NCBI RefSeq assembly: GCF_024362695.1
Contig: NC_065417.1
Location: 9,727,001 to 9,791,000 of the forward strand
Direction of reading: 5' to 3'
DNA: 64,000 nucleotides
Source: Pectinophora gossypiella
Taxonomy: Eukaryota > Arthropoda > Insecta > Lepidoptera > Gelechiidae
Positions 33,860-43,697 of the stretch are shown here, one piece after another; the first letter of the stretch is position 1, and every line of letters starts with the position of its first letter. A program made the translations under genes and the position numbers. The notes beneath the pieces are model-generated. The model was not told the DNA's origin. It saw only the letters and a list, made by a program, of their open reading frames with translations, and did not search any database.

Positions 33860-34581
33860 GGTTCTCTATTGTATTCCCTAAAATTTCTTATCCTACTTTT
33901 TATTTTCCTTCACATTTTAGTCCTAAGTATCGAATGTCCTAATGATCCTAGTCCAATTTTGTTAACTCCTAGTGTTCATTGCCCTATTTTTTTTCATCCT
34001 AATGATGGTAAGCCCTAATGTCCATAGTTACAATCGTTTATATTCCTAAAATGTATAGTCCTAAATAAAATGTGAAGGAAAATAAAAAGTAGGATAAGAA
34101 ATTTTAGGGAATACAATAGAGAACCTTCACCGCCGCCTCTCGGCCCTTCGGGCCTCGATGGTCACAAGTAACCTAACCCACTCGGCTATATGGCAGGGGG
34201 CTCGCTTTGCTCGCCCCCTGCCATACAGCCTTCGTAACCTATATCTACAGTGTCGGGGTGCCGCGAATTTCCGTGCTCGCTTCGCTCGCACCCGTGACTG
34301 CTGTCGTTACGAAACAAATCTTCACCGCCGCCTCTCGGCCCTTCGGGCCTCGATGGTCACAACTAACCAAAATATGTCAAATAGATCATATAGGGAATGA
34401 AAAATTCGGAATTTCAAACTTTAGGGACATTAATATTAGAACTAAAGAATATTAGGACAAGTATTACGGTAGGATAATCAATATTTAGGATGATCGAACA
34501 TTAGTACAATTAAATATTAGGAAAATGATGTTCGGAAAATCGACTTTAGGACTATAAACATTAGGAAATACAACAGGCCCC
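33860..34581 (-). mobile_element. Foldback-type DNA transposon, copy 2 (9-10-bp TSD)
   Basis: Nearly identical to the reverse complement of 9861-10583; I noticed only a handful of changes (a CCTAC versus TTAC difference, one G/A in CTTTAGGGRCATT, one C fewer at the terminus). CATGCGTTT(G) flanks it at 33850-33859 and 34582-34591. The nested unit 33860-34125 has 60-bp inverted repeats at 33860-33919 and 34066-34125. The hairpin core spans about 34126-34365. Short reading frames inside it mirror those in copy 1 and are by-products. Confidence 0.8.
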
Positions 34582-34739
34582 CATGCGTTTGTTTCCGCAA
34601 ACAGTGCGCCGGCGCAGCTGCGGTTGTTTTGGCGCCACCCAGACTGACCTGATAACTATTTGTATTATTTAAATTATAACTTGGGAGTTTCGTCTTTCGC
34701 AATAAAAACAACTAATCGATTATTTTTAAAGATGTGAAA

Positions 34740-34925
34740 GGTATTGCCTCAGAGAGTACAACCTGGGGTAAAGATGACGACGATAACGAATCAGACGACG
34801 CCCTGAGCCGAGGTTAGCGCCCAACTGGGCACCCTCAGGCCGGGTAAGAGTCCCATGCGTTCCCCATTTGACCGGTAAAGTAATTAATGCTAATTGCGGC
34901 AAATCTCCAATAAGTCTAAAATAAA
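34740..34925 (+). repeat. Family T repeat, plus copy
   Basis: Contains GACGACGCCCTGAGCCGAGG, CCCAACTGGGCACCCTCAGG and the tail GGCAAATCTCCAATAAGTC. It is inverted relative to 35662-35940. Confidence 0.6.
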
Positions 34926-35661
34926 ATAGCAGTAGCAGTCACACTATGTAGGTATGAAACATAGGTACGTACTTACCTACACTTATCTACTTTGAATTAA
35001 CTACCTTATGAAAGCAGATAAGCTAACTTTATTCCAGTCAACAAGTCAAGTGGCTCTATTTACACTACAAGTCTTGCATTCCTTAAAGTTATCTACACAT
35101 TCTTGTTATACATATAGACCCAATTTCAGTAAACCAATTCACCCATTTTTATTTTCAAAATAATACCTATACTCCTTTCTAACAAACAGCAATAATTTCT
35201 CAAGTGACCTTTGAATCGGAAGAGTGTCTAGTCAGCGACTGAAATAGCTGCTTTAAAGTGTATCGGAGATGGGTTTATCATTGAGGAGTATCAATGGGCC
35301 AGCATACCAGCTGCATCCATTGACGACCGGCTGCGACCTCAGATAACCCGCGAGGCGCCATGAAGACCGTTCACAGTATAAGCTACATGCAGTAAATGAG
35401 TGATATTAGAGCTTGTTATTATAAAACGTTAGACTCAGACAGGACTTGACAGCATTTGTACTTTTGCTAAATGTTTTATTAATATTTGTATGTTATGTTT
35501 GTGTGCAATAGAGTATATACGATTTAACTTGAATACGTGACTCACGTCAAAGCCATCCTCATGTTTTGAGAGCATCTTTAGTTAGTAATAGTATCTAGTA
35601 AGCAAAATATGGAGCAATCTCTATCTATTCATGAAATACCAATAAGTAAGTACTTACGAAT

Positions 35662-35940
35662 TTTTTTTTTGACTTGACTTATTGTAGATTTGCCGCAGAT
35701 GGCATTAACTATTTGGCCGGGCAAATGGGGAGCGCTGAAGGCTCACACCCAGTACAACGTTTAAGACAACAGGCCTGAGGGTGCCCAGTTGGGCGCGAAC
35801 CTCGGCTCAGGGCGTCGTCTGAGAGGAAAAATATTTGAAAGAATTAATCGACCCTAGTGGGTCGATAGCGATAAGCGCTGAATGAGGGAAATCGTCGACC
35901 ACGCCGGCGGGGTCGGTATCGGGGTGTTCCTACGAAAAAG
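35662..35940 (-). repeat. Family T repeat, longest copy
   Basis: On the minus strand it runs from a GC-rich head (CCGATACCGACCCCGCCGG) through a CGACCCACTAGGGTCG palindrome and GACGACGCCCTGAGCCGAGG to GGCAAATCTACAATAAGTC plus an A-run. The A-tail marks a retroposon. No open reading frame of use remains, so LINE 3' end and SINE are both possible. Confidence 0.6.
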
Positions 35941-37190
35941 GTTTTATTATCTTGGGATTTTGACTTGTGGCTGTACCATTCTATATTCCAAGAGGCAGTT
36001 CTTCCTATGCGCCTAAGTTGATGTATGTATGAGAACGAATTAGTATCAAGTGTGGCTACTGAGCTTGTATGTAACGCGTCCTATGATCGCCGCGCGTCCG
36101 CACTCCCATTCATCTCTTGTTATTGCCGTCAACAGCTGTTTGTGTTGCGACGCGATTAGTTTTAATTGCTCGCTATCACGCGTTCCGATTGTTGCACAAG
36201 CAATAATACATTAATTAAGCTTTTATTACTTACATCATCCTTGATAAAGAATTGCTGGAGCGAGGTTTGTCGAGCGCTCTTGTCTCGTTACGGTTGTTAA
36301 CAGCCAAGTAAGACAGTAAAAATATCATTTCAAACCCCTTATTGAACATCAGTGACTCTGTTTATAGTTCTTGATTATAATTCTACCAAATATTACAGTC
36401 GGCACGTGACTGGGGTGAACAAATTACACCACAGAGTCTATAGAGTATTGTCGAAACTTACTCCGAATCGTGTAGACGACGAGAGTAGGTCTCGTTGTAT
36501 TGAGAAGTAGAAAGACTTGGACTTGCGCTTCAGATTTGATATACAAATACAAATACAAACTCACTAATAACCCTAACACCAGGGTTGTTGAGGTTCGTAT
36601 TCCACCTCACAACCCACACGATAAGAAGAAGAATGGCGACTCAGCTTCATATTTCGTGTTATTTTAGATTCATGTTACACAATTCTAATCAAACTCGCAA
36701 CGCAACCGACCGTCGACACAAAGAAGCAAATCGAATTTCAACAAACAATGCGTTTCGTTACTCGATTAGTTATAGAAATCTGCAATCCTACACTTGTACG
36801 TGGAACCTAACAAAGCCCTTTGTTTAACCTCGGGAGCCTGGGTTTTTTGCTCCCATTGCATTCCCAAAGTGCTGACCCGCCAGGTCTCGAATCGGCTTAG
36901 ACCTAAACTGGTTTCGCGGACCTCAGGACGACGCGTTCAGAAATATGTTGATACTTTTAGACCACATAAGCCAAGGTTTTGTGCTTAACTTTTACAGAGA
37001 TGTTTTAAAGATAGGTAAGTAAAATGGATTCACTATTCGATCATACTGTGCTTAGAAGAACAGCTTAGAGTCGTCTATTTTCTAAGAAATCTTACAATAA
37101 TCTTGTTCTAAGCTAGTTCTGCTAATTACATTGATATAACTTAGTTTGTTATTCAAGTTACACTACTATTTAATTAGAGTATACTTAATA
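35941..37190. other. Non-coding stretch with a SINE scrap
   Basis: 36560-36637 is a plus-strand SINE tail (CACCAGGGTTGTTGAGG, then CCACCTCACAACCCACACG). A GC-richer patch at 36060-36190 is unassigned. No gene. Confidence 0.4.
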
Positions 37191-37213
37191 TAGGTTAGGT
37201 TAGGTTAGGTTAA
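37191..37213. repeat. Interstitial TTAGG telomere-type repeat (4 units)
   Basis: TAGGTTAGGTTAGGTTAGGT is four units of TTAGG, the ancestral arthropod telomere repeat, inside AT-rich DNA. It is too short to be a telomere. Confidence 0.7.
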
Positions 37214-37565
37214 TATAGGTACCTATCTAATCACTAAGGCTTTTACCTTAATTATATTGCGTTTACCTTTAGGTTTTTATACAAATTGCGACGGTACGAA
37301 GTCCAAATATAAGCCTATTTTTTACTGGAAAATTACAAGTAAGTACTTACTTCCACACACAAACACACACGCACATTTATGAAGGAACAATGCAAACAAC
37401 TCCAAACGTAGAGTAATATGAAACTTTTGCTTACATTTCAATCAAAGTGGACTAGCGATGTCATTTGAATCTTTAAGCGAACCAATTAATTGACGAGAAC
37501 CGAAGGAACAAGTAGTCCTTTACCACATCAAAATTAAATAAAATCTAAAGTTTATATAAAGCATC

Positions 37566-37775
37566 ATGGATGATCAACATAAAGAACTTATGGAAGTTTT
37601 AACAATCATGGAGGTAGTGCAAGTGGCTATCTTAGTTGTACTGCTGTTCTTCGCGCTGCTATACATTGCAGGGTGGATAAAGAGGAAATACATGAAGTAC
37701 GTCCAAAAAGAACTGCAGGCTTATCAGAGAGAGAAAGAGACGGCGAGAATCGATGGACTGCAGATGAAAGTTTAA
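37566..37775 (+). CDS. Possible single-pass membrane micropeptide (69 aa)
   Basis: The ATG at 37566 lies in a strong context (ATC before, G after). The protein has an acidic N-terminus (MDDQHKELMEVL), one hydrophobic helix at about residues 17-37 (VVQVAILVVLLFFALLYIAG), then a charged tail (KRKYMKY, later QREKETAR) that could be helical. By the positive-inside rule the C-terminus would be cytosolic. TATATAA lies only 8 bp upstream, too close to be this ATG's own promoter box unless there is an upstream exon. ATTAAA poly(A) signals occur at 37835 and 37854. I recognise no family and give no function. Confidence 0.4.
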   Translation: MDDQHKELMEVLTIMEVVQVAILVVLLFFALLYIAGWIKRKYMKYVQKELQAYQREKETARIDGLQMKV

Positions 37776-38457
37776 AATGTGACGTGAAAACCTTCTAATT
37801 ACTATTGTAATATTTTTATACTGTGTTTTTTTATATTAAAACATTACCTACTAATTAAATATTTTGATTTTGTATGCGTTTGTTCCGTTAGTGGTAGGTA
37901 GGTATTCGATTGCAAAATTCTTTCATCTCTATCATCAGCCTTTTATAATTTTACCTTATTCGAGTTTCTACTTGACATAAACATGAAATGAATGTATTTA
38001 TCGTCAGTGTTCAGATCAAGCCGCATGTTTTAAATTATTACAATTTCTTATAGTGTTATGATGAAATGTGATTTTAATAGTTCGTAAGTACATTACATAT
38101 TATAATTTTAAAGTACTTAATAAGAACACGACTTTTGATCAAATGAAATATACCTGTTCAATGCTACTATCAGGTACTATATCATTGTTTCTACCTTGTA
38201 ATTTGCCATACGAGCTGGTGGATAGTCACCGAAGCAGCAAGGCATGGCGGCAAGAAGCTCCGTGTAATCACTGTGTGTATCACCATGACCAGTAATGGTA
38301 ATAACTGAGGGTGCGTTATGCTTTTTTCCTACCAATTGGTAACATCTAAGCAACGATAAGAACTTAATGCCATGCCCAGACACCGTGCTTCCCTAGAATG
38401 ACCATTATGGTTCTTAATTACCGGTAGGTAGTTCTATGCGTGTCGATTATCTTTCTT
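37776..38457. other. AT-rich non-coding stretch
   Basis: Holds the candidate 3' UTR of the micropeptide. A minor GC-richer patch lies at 38210-38290. No other gene seen. Confidence 0.35.
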
Positions 38458-38787
38458 TTAAGAATAGAATACAGAATATAAATTGTTTATTAAAGGACGC
38501 CACACACAAAGACAAGACAATTACATCACTTAAATTTTTTCACAAAACAATTACAAAAAGCATAGAGGATGTTCATTAGAATGACCATAAGGGGGTGTTG
38601 GATGTCCTGAGATAGGCTGAGTGAGGCCCTTTTATCTCAGGACGTCCACCACCACCTTATGATCATTTCGACAAACATCCGTCTTGCTTTTTTGTACTTA
38701 ATTGTTTTAGTGGAAATTTGATATGATGTTGTTGTCTTTTTTTTGTGTGTGGCGCTCTTTTATAATAAACTATTTCTATTCTATTCT
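38458..38787. repeat. Head-to-head pair of a ~160-bp repeat (long palindrome)
   Basis: The left arm (38458-38615) and right arm (38633-38787) are imperfect reverse complements sharing GCGYCACACACAAA-like, GTCCTGAGATA and GGATGT words. Each outer end looks like a retroposon tail (TAATAAAC followed by TATTCTATTCT). The loop GGCTGAGTGAGGCCC is repeated in inverted form just outside (about 38790-38812). Confidence 0.6.
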
Positions 38788-39299
38788 AGATAAAAGGGCC
38801 TCACTCAGCACGAGTCGCGGCGTGAACCACAACCCTGGTATTGTGGACCCTGCTGGGTGAGACACGAACATCGGCACAAAAATGTATACATAAATACTTA
38901 ATGTTAGTATTACTTATAATAGTAATTAATGTAGGTATAAGTACCTAATATAAACAAATACGACTTCATAGAACATGTAAGTATTATATTATATTATGAA
39001 TGTGTATTGTGTAGTCTGTTTGTGTTAGTAGGTATCTATCGCCAACATATAGGTAAGTAGGTATATATTTTTGGCGTACATAGTTACTTTTTCTTACTTT
39101 TATTATTTAACTAGCTTTTGCCCGCGACTTCGTCCGCGTGGCGTGTTATATAAGAGAGAGATCATTGTGTGTGTGGGAGTGCATATCAAATTTCAAGCAT
39201 CTAACTTATGCAGTTTAGATTTTTTCATACAATTTTTTTCCCAATAACTCCCATTTTTCAAAATACAGACAAAAATAAACTTTATATTTACTAAGGTAT

Positions 39300-39503
39300 G
39301 CATGAATGCTAGATTGAATCAATTGATTGAATTGATTTTTTTTTTAATTGATTGTTCATTGATTTTTAATTTTAATACACACTTCCTCTCTTCCCTTCAA
39401 CGTTGCTGTGCCCTACAGGGTCCATGTTTTAGTTCCTATGCCTATGTAACACCCCATTGTACTACATGGAATGCAATAAATAATTTAATTGAATTGAATT
39501 GAA
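39300..39503 (+). repeat. Nested retroposon 3' end with (TTGAA)n tail
   Basis: Contains CTTCCTCTCTTCCCTTCAA, CCCTACAGGGTCCATG and AATGCAATAAATAAT, then GAATTGAATTGAATTG. The same block without the long tail lies at 46210-46330. It interrupts a diverged 134-bp unit of the Helitron. Confidence 0.65.
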
Positions 39504-39600
39504 AACATCTATCTTACGCGGTTTCGATTTTTTCTAACTAACTCCCGTTTCCTTGGGAATTTTGCAATATCCTGTTGCAACTAAGCTTAAGTTAACTAAG

Positions 39601-40070
39601 GTACCTGCATGCCAAATTTCAAACGTCTAACTTGAGTGGTTTAGATTTTTCATACAAAAGGATTTTCCCGCTAATTCCCGTTCTCGTGGGAATTTCGGGA
39701 TTTCCTTTCTTAGTGCACCTCTACGGTACCTAAGGTATCTGCATGCCAAATTTCAAACGTCTAACTTGAGTGGTTTAGATTTTTCATACAAAAGGATTTT
39801 CCCGCTAATTCCCGTTCCCTTGGGAATTTCGGGAATTCCTTTCTTAGTGCACCTCTACGGTATCTAAGGTACCTGCATGCCAAATTTCAAACGTCTAACT
39901 TGAGTGGTTTCGATTTTTCATACAAAAGGATTTTCCCGCTAATTCCCGTTCCCGTAGGAATTTCGGGAATTCCTTTCTTAGTGCACCTCTACGGTATCTA
40001 AGGTACCTGCATGCCAAATTTCAAACGTCTAACTTGAGTGGTTTAGATTTTTCATACAAAAGGATTTCCC
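39601..40070. repeat. 134-bp tandem repeat, ~3.5 units
   Basis: GTAYCTGCATGCCAAATTTC recurs at 39601, 39735, 39869 and 40003, exactly 134 bp apart, and the units are nearly identical. More diverged units lie upstream at about 39170-39300 and 39504-39600. The array is inside the Helitron. Confidence 0.88.
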
Positions 40071-40198
40071 TTCACTACTCTGCTCCTATTGATTGTAGCG
40101 TGATGAAAAGTATACTATAACCTGTCCAGGAGTGTGAAGAATAATTGTACCAAGTTTCATTAAAATCCGTCCAGTAGTTTTTGTTTCTATAAGGAACA

Positions 40199-40199
40199 T

Positions 40200-40246
<47 letters not shown>
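40199..40246. repeat. (CAGA)n microsatellite
   Basis: About 11 uninterrupted CAGA units near the 5' end of the Helitron (TCTG on its own strand). Open frames of poly(CLSV) type here are artefacts. Confidence 0.9.
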
Positions 40247-40248
<2 letters not shown>

Positions 40249-40301
40249 AATTTTACTGATTGCATTTTTGGCATCAGTATCGACCACTTATCACCCCCTG
40301 A

Positions 40302-41261
40302 TAATTATTTTGAAAAAATATTTAATGTACAGAATTGACTTCTCTACAGATTTATTATATTATTTAATAATTCAAATCTTACCTACCGGTTTACCGTCGT
40401 ATTGAAATAGACTGACTCACGCTATATCCAATATCTGGACCAATACCGCATTATATTTATCGAAGCAAGCAAGCAATCAGAATTTGTTTGATTAAAAATA
40501 CTTACATACAGGTTACTACAGAATACGGACATGGTTTACATACTCACAACATAGGTAACTTTATAATTATATCACATGACTTTACGGAACCATATAAGCA
40601 CCAGACGTAATAAGTAACTCATAATCTTTCTAAAGGCAACGCCACTTAGACATTACATGTCTTGACGGCAACAATCATTCAAAATTGGACTTCCTGCGCG
40701 AGGGTGACCACACACCAGAGTTCCTCCCTAACGTCTTCCAATTGTCTCAATCACTCCTTGTAGCCCGTGATTACTGGACTCCCGTCTGTAGGGTGTCTAC
40801 AAAGCGTGATTCCTCGCCGCACCTTTTTATTCACGTTCCTTCGTCATACGCCAGTGAGTTTTGGTGAATGACCGGTGAGAGTAAAAAAGTGAATCGCAGG
40901 AATCATGGTGCATAAACACGTAAAATGGCTTCTGATTTTGACCAACTGGCGACGCGACGGTTTGATGCTCATCTATTGTTGGTGACTTATGAAGCTACAG
41001 TTTGTATTTTTTTAGAATGCTTTTAATTCAAAACGATGTAGGTCTTACGTTGATACATACAGAGAGCGCAATGAGGTTGCCGTGCAGACTCGGCTGGACT
41101 ATAAAGAGATATCGAAAGAGTTTTCATTTGTCAGTACATACATATTATTATATACTCTAGCCCGTAAGTCCTGAGGTGGATAGTCTCAAGTAATGAGAAG
41201 ATAACATGCAGCCACTTTTGATATGAAGTCCTTAGATAGATATCGTCGCCTTATAGGTAAT
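40302..41261. other. Non-coding stretch
   Basis: No supported gene. An open frame of about 60 codons at 40685-40867 has ordinary composition but no ATG start and no recognised motif. Confidence 0.35.
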
Positions 41262-41590
41262 GTCCTCTGTGGTCCAGTGGTTTAAGCGTTGGGCTCACGA
41301 CCCGGAGGTCCCGGGTTCAAATTCCGGTGAGGACATATCACAAAATCACTTTGTGATCCTTAGTATGGTTTATAAGACATTACAGGCTGATCACCAGATT
41401 GTCTGAAAGTTAGATGATCCGTGCTTCGGAAGGCACGTTAAGCCGTTGGTCCCGGTTACTACTTACATCAAGTAGTTGTTACATGAGCTCTGTCAGGGGC
41501 CTTTGGCGGCTCAACAGTAAGGCTGACACCTTAGTTACAGTGGGTTGATGAGGTGGGTAATCCACCTCACACCCCACACGATGGAAGAAC
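41262..41590 (+). mobile_element. tRNA-derived SINE, full length (CCCACACGATGG end)
   Basis: The A box TGGTCCAGTGG (41270-41280) and B box GGTTCAAATTC (41314-41324) are both intact. The shared two-stem core is at 41420-41456. The 3' part contains CAGGGGCCTTTGGCGGCTCA and ends CACCTCACACCCCACACG. Partial copies: 25215-25320, 26817-26890, 27888-27958, 36560-36637, 48402-48605 and 57290-57640. The head folds like a tRNA but lacks a sound anticodon arm. Confidence 0.82.
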
Positions 41591-42538
41591 CTATAGAGTT
41601 GGTTTTCAGATATACGTAATTAAATTAACGATGTTAAGTTCTCTTATTGCAAGTGTCCTAAATATCAAATGTCTCCAAAGCACGACACCGGTGTTAGTTT
41701 CTGTCCCTCGAATAAGCGTAATTAAGACGTCTGGAGTTATCTAGAGAAAGAGGCTAAATTAGATCATTGTAACGTTTGTCTGCTTGTACTAATTTAAGCT
41801 ATTCTGAGATCATTATTTATATACTTAAATAATAACTGTCAATGGGAGACATGATATTTCAATCGACCAATCAGCGCACAATTTCCGTAAACGCCGTCCA
41901 ATTACGCGAGGGCGTCTTGGTATGCGCCAATTAGGTGTCGCTAGCGCACCTGGCTCACGATTCTTGGTGGTCACGCGCACTCCGATCGTAAATCCTTTTT
42001 CGATAAGCTCGGTAAAATGCGGGCCTTATTACAGTCATGATCAATGATCAACTCAATTCATGGCTTACTTATAATATAATAATAAGCCGAAACATGAGTA
42101 ACGGTTCGGTGTAAGGTAACATGAAATCGGTTGCCTAGTAAAACCATGAAGTAATTTCGCATGCCACGAGTCGGGTAGGAAATAGAGTCGAGTTACAATT
42201 TCTGGACATACTCCACATGGAATATACATATTTGCTGAAACCTAAGGTATCGTATTTGTATGTGCATGACTGCTCAAGTGCAAATGTAGAGATCGATTTC
42301 GTAGCGATGGCATTCTTTCCAAAATAAAAAGGTAAATTCATACTGAATTAAGTACGACTATATAATAAAATATATTTTTAAAATAAACAAAAGAAAGTAA
42401 ATAATATATCACGGGAATTAACCTAAGGATTTGTTGACGCATGACGTTATCACCCTGCATCATTCCAATGGGAAATAGTAATATGTAGTAATATCCTTAT
42501 TACTTATATAACAGTAGTAACTAGAGTAACATACCTAA
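41591..42538. other. Non-coding stretch with clustered CCAAT boxes
   Basis: Three CCAAT words (about 41874, 41898 and 41926; the first reads CCAATCAG, an NF-Y-type match) lie in a GC-richer patch at 41855-42000. It may be a promoter or enhancer; no transcript start is evident. Confidence 0.25.
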
Positions 42539-42686
42539 GTACAGTCATGAGCAATATAATGTACCCACTTTAGGACCCTGTCGCACTAACATATTTGACA
42601 TTTAGTGAGACTTACAGTTCAATTTGTCAAAAAAGTTAATGTGACATGGTACCAAAGTGTATACATATTAATGCTCGTGACCGTAC
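42539..42686 (+). repeat. Repeat family A (GTACAGTCATGAGC MITE)
   Basis: 148 bp with imperfect inverted ends: GTACAGTCATGAGCAATATA on the left, and GTACGGTCACGAGCATTAA reading in from the right. Sister copies: 49235-49382 (close match), 53433-53580 (inverted) and 15551-15644 (partial). No coding. Confidence 0.75.
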
Positions 42687-43562
42687 ATTATAATTATTTA
42701 CATAGTAGCGATATTCCGTAACTGTAATGTAGGTATAAAGACACCCTGATCTGATATGACTCGTTTGTATTAAATTACTTGTCTAAAATGGTACTTATTT
42801 GTAAAAGATACGTGATATTTACGATGTCAACAAAAACCGAGGAAGTAAACAACAAAGAGGTGTCTTCTTCTTATCGTGTCGATGGCAAACTAAAGAGGTA
42901 TCAATTATGGATGAGGGTTATAGGTGTCGAGACAAACCTCTGTGGTTTTACGGCACCATTCAAACTTATGAAAAGAAAAATAAGCAGCATAGTTTTACAA
43001 TGGCTGCATTAGCCATTCCATTCTAAAAAACTCAAATGTGACGTGCGTTCATTAATTTGTTCTAATGTGGCTAATTCTACACGGCCAGTAGATATCCGAA
43101 TACACTGATCTATCAGTGCTTATCATCGCTGACAATGTGATAACCTGGTTCTAAAACTATGCGCGGATTAAATGCATTACCTACCCACTTTCATACCTAC
43201 ATATTACCTATCTACGAATCGAATATTTACTGTGCTCAAATATTTGGTTATGGTTATGCCTATGGTATGGTTAGCCGGCTATACTCAGCAAGGCAGCATG
43301 ACCCGAGTACGCTGGCCTAGTGTGCGATCTTGCCGGAAGCGCCGATTACCCGCCACTAATGAGGAAACAGTTACAGCGGCGGCCGTGTATCCTGTACTTA
43401 CCAGTTTAGCCCTTTAGCACATCTAAGCGCGGCTATTTCTACTGTTGTACTGCGGGACTTTTTAGAACCAGAACTAAGTAGTCCTTTGATCGCATTTCTC
43501 ACGATAGGTTTGATTTTCTTTACATTATTATAACATTGTTTTAAGTTTACGCGGTTATTTTC
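42687..43562. other. AT-rich non-coding stretch
   Basis: No gene recognised. A GC-richer patch lies at 43290-43390. Confidence 0.35.
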
Positions 43563-43697
43563 ATAATTAAAACACATAATAACGGGTTCTTACCGCGTTT
43601 GAAATAGGGATATGAGACTGACGATATTTCGACACTAGAGTCTCATATCCCTATTTCAAACGCGGTAAAAACCCGTGATTATGTGTCTTAATTATTA
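43563..43697. repeat. Near-perfect palindromic MITE (~56-bp arms)
   Basis: TACCGCGTTTGAAATAGGGA and TATGAGACT on the left are mirrored on the right by AGTCTCATATCCCTATTT and CAAACGCGGTA. The loop is under 20 bases and contains GATATTTCGACA. Arms continue outward to TAATTAARACACATAAT. Confidence 0.78.

Larger units (their letters stand above)
39111..40301 (-). mobile_element. Non-autonomous Helitron (TC...CTAG), 1.19 kb
   Basis: On the minus strand the element starts TCAGGGGGTGATAAG at 40301 after an A. It ends GGCAAAAGCTAG at 39111 before a T, the canonical A^T insertion of Helitrons without duplication. A short hairpin (GCGGACGAAGTCGCG) sits 10-12 bases before the CTAG end, as expected. It holds no Rep/helicase coding. 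Inside are a 134-bp tandem array, a (TCTG)n microsatellite and a nested repeat. This type of 3' end is, as I recall, very common in Lepidoptera. Confidence 0.78.

Noticed and set aside
39601..40070. A CRISPR array
   Set aside because: Units are 134-bp head-to-tail copies with no unique spacers, in eukaryotic DNA inside a Helitron.
40075..40287. Frame rich in CLSV repeats
   Set aside because: Translation of the CAGA/TCTG microsatellite.
41262..41335. A second functional tRNA gene
   Set aside because: A and B boxes are good, but the anticodon arm is poor and the sequence continues into a SINE body. The same holds for 14334-14408 and 47294-47367.
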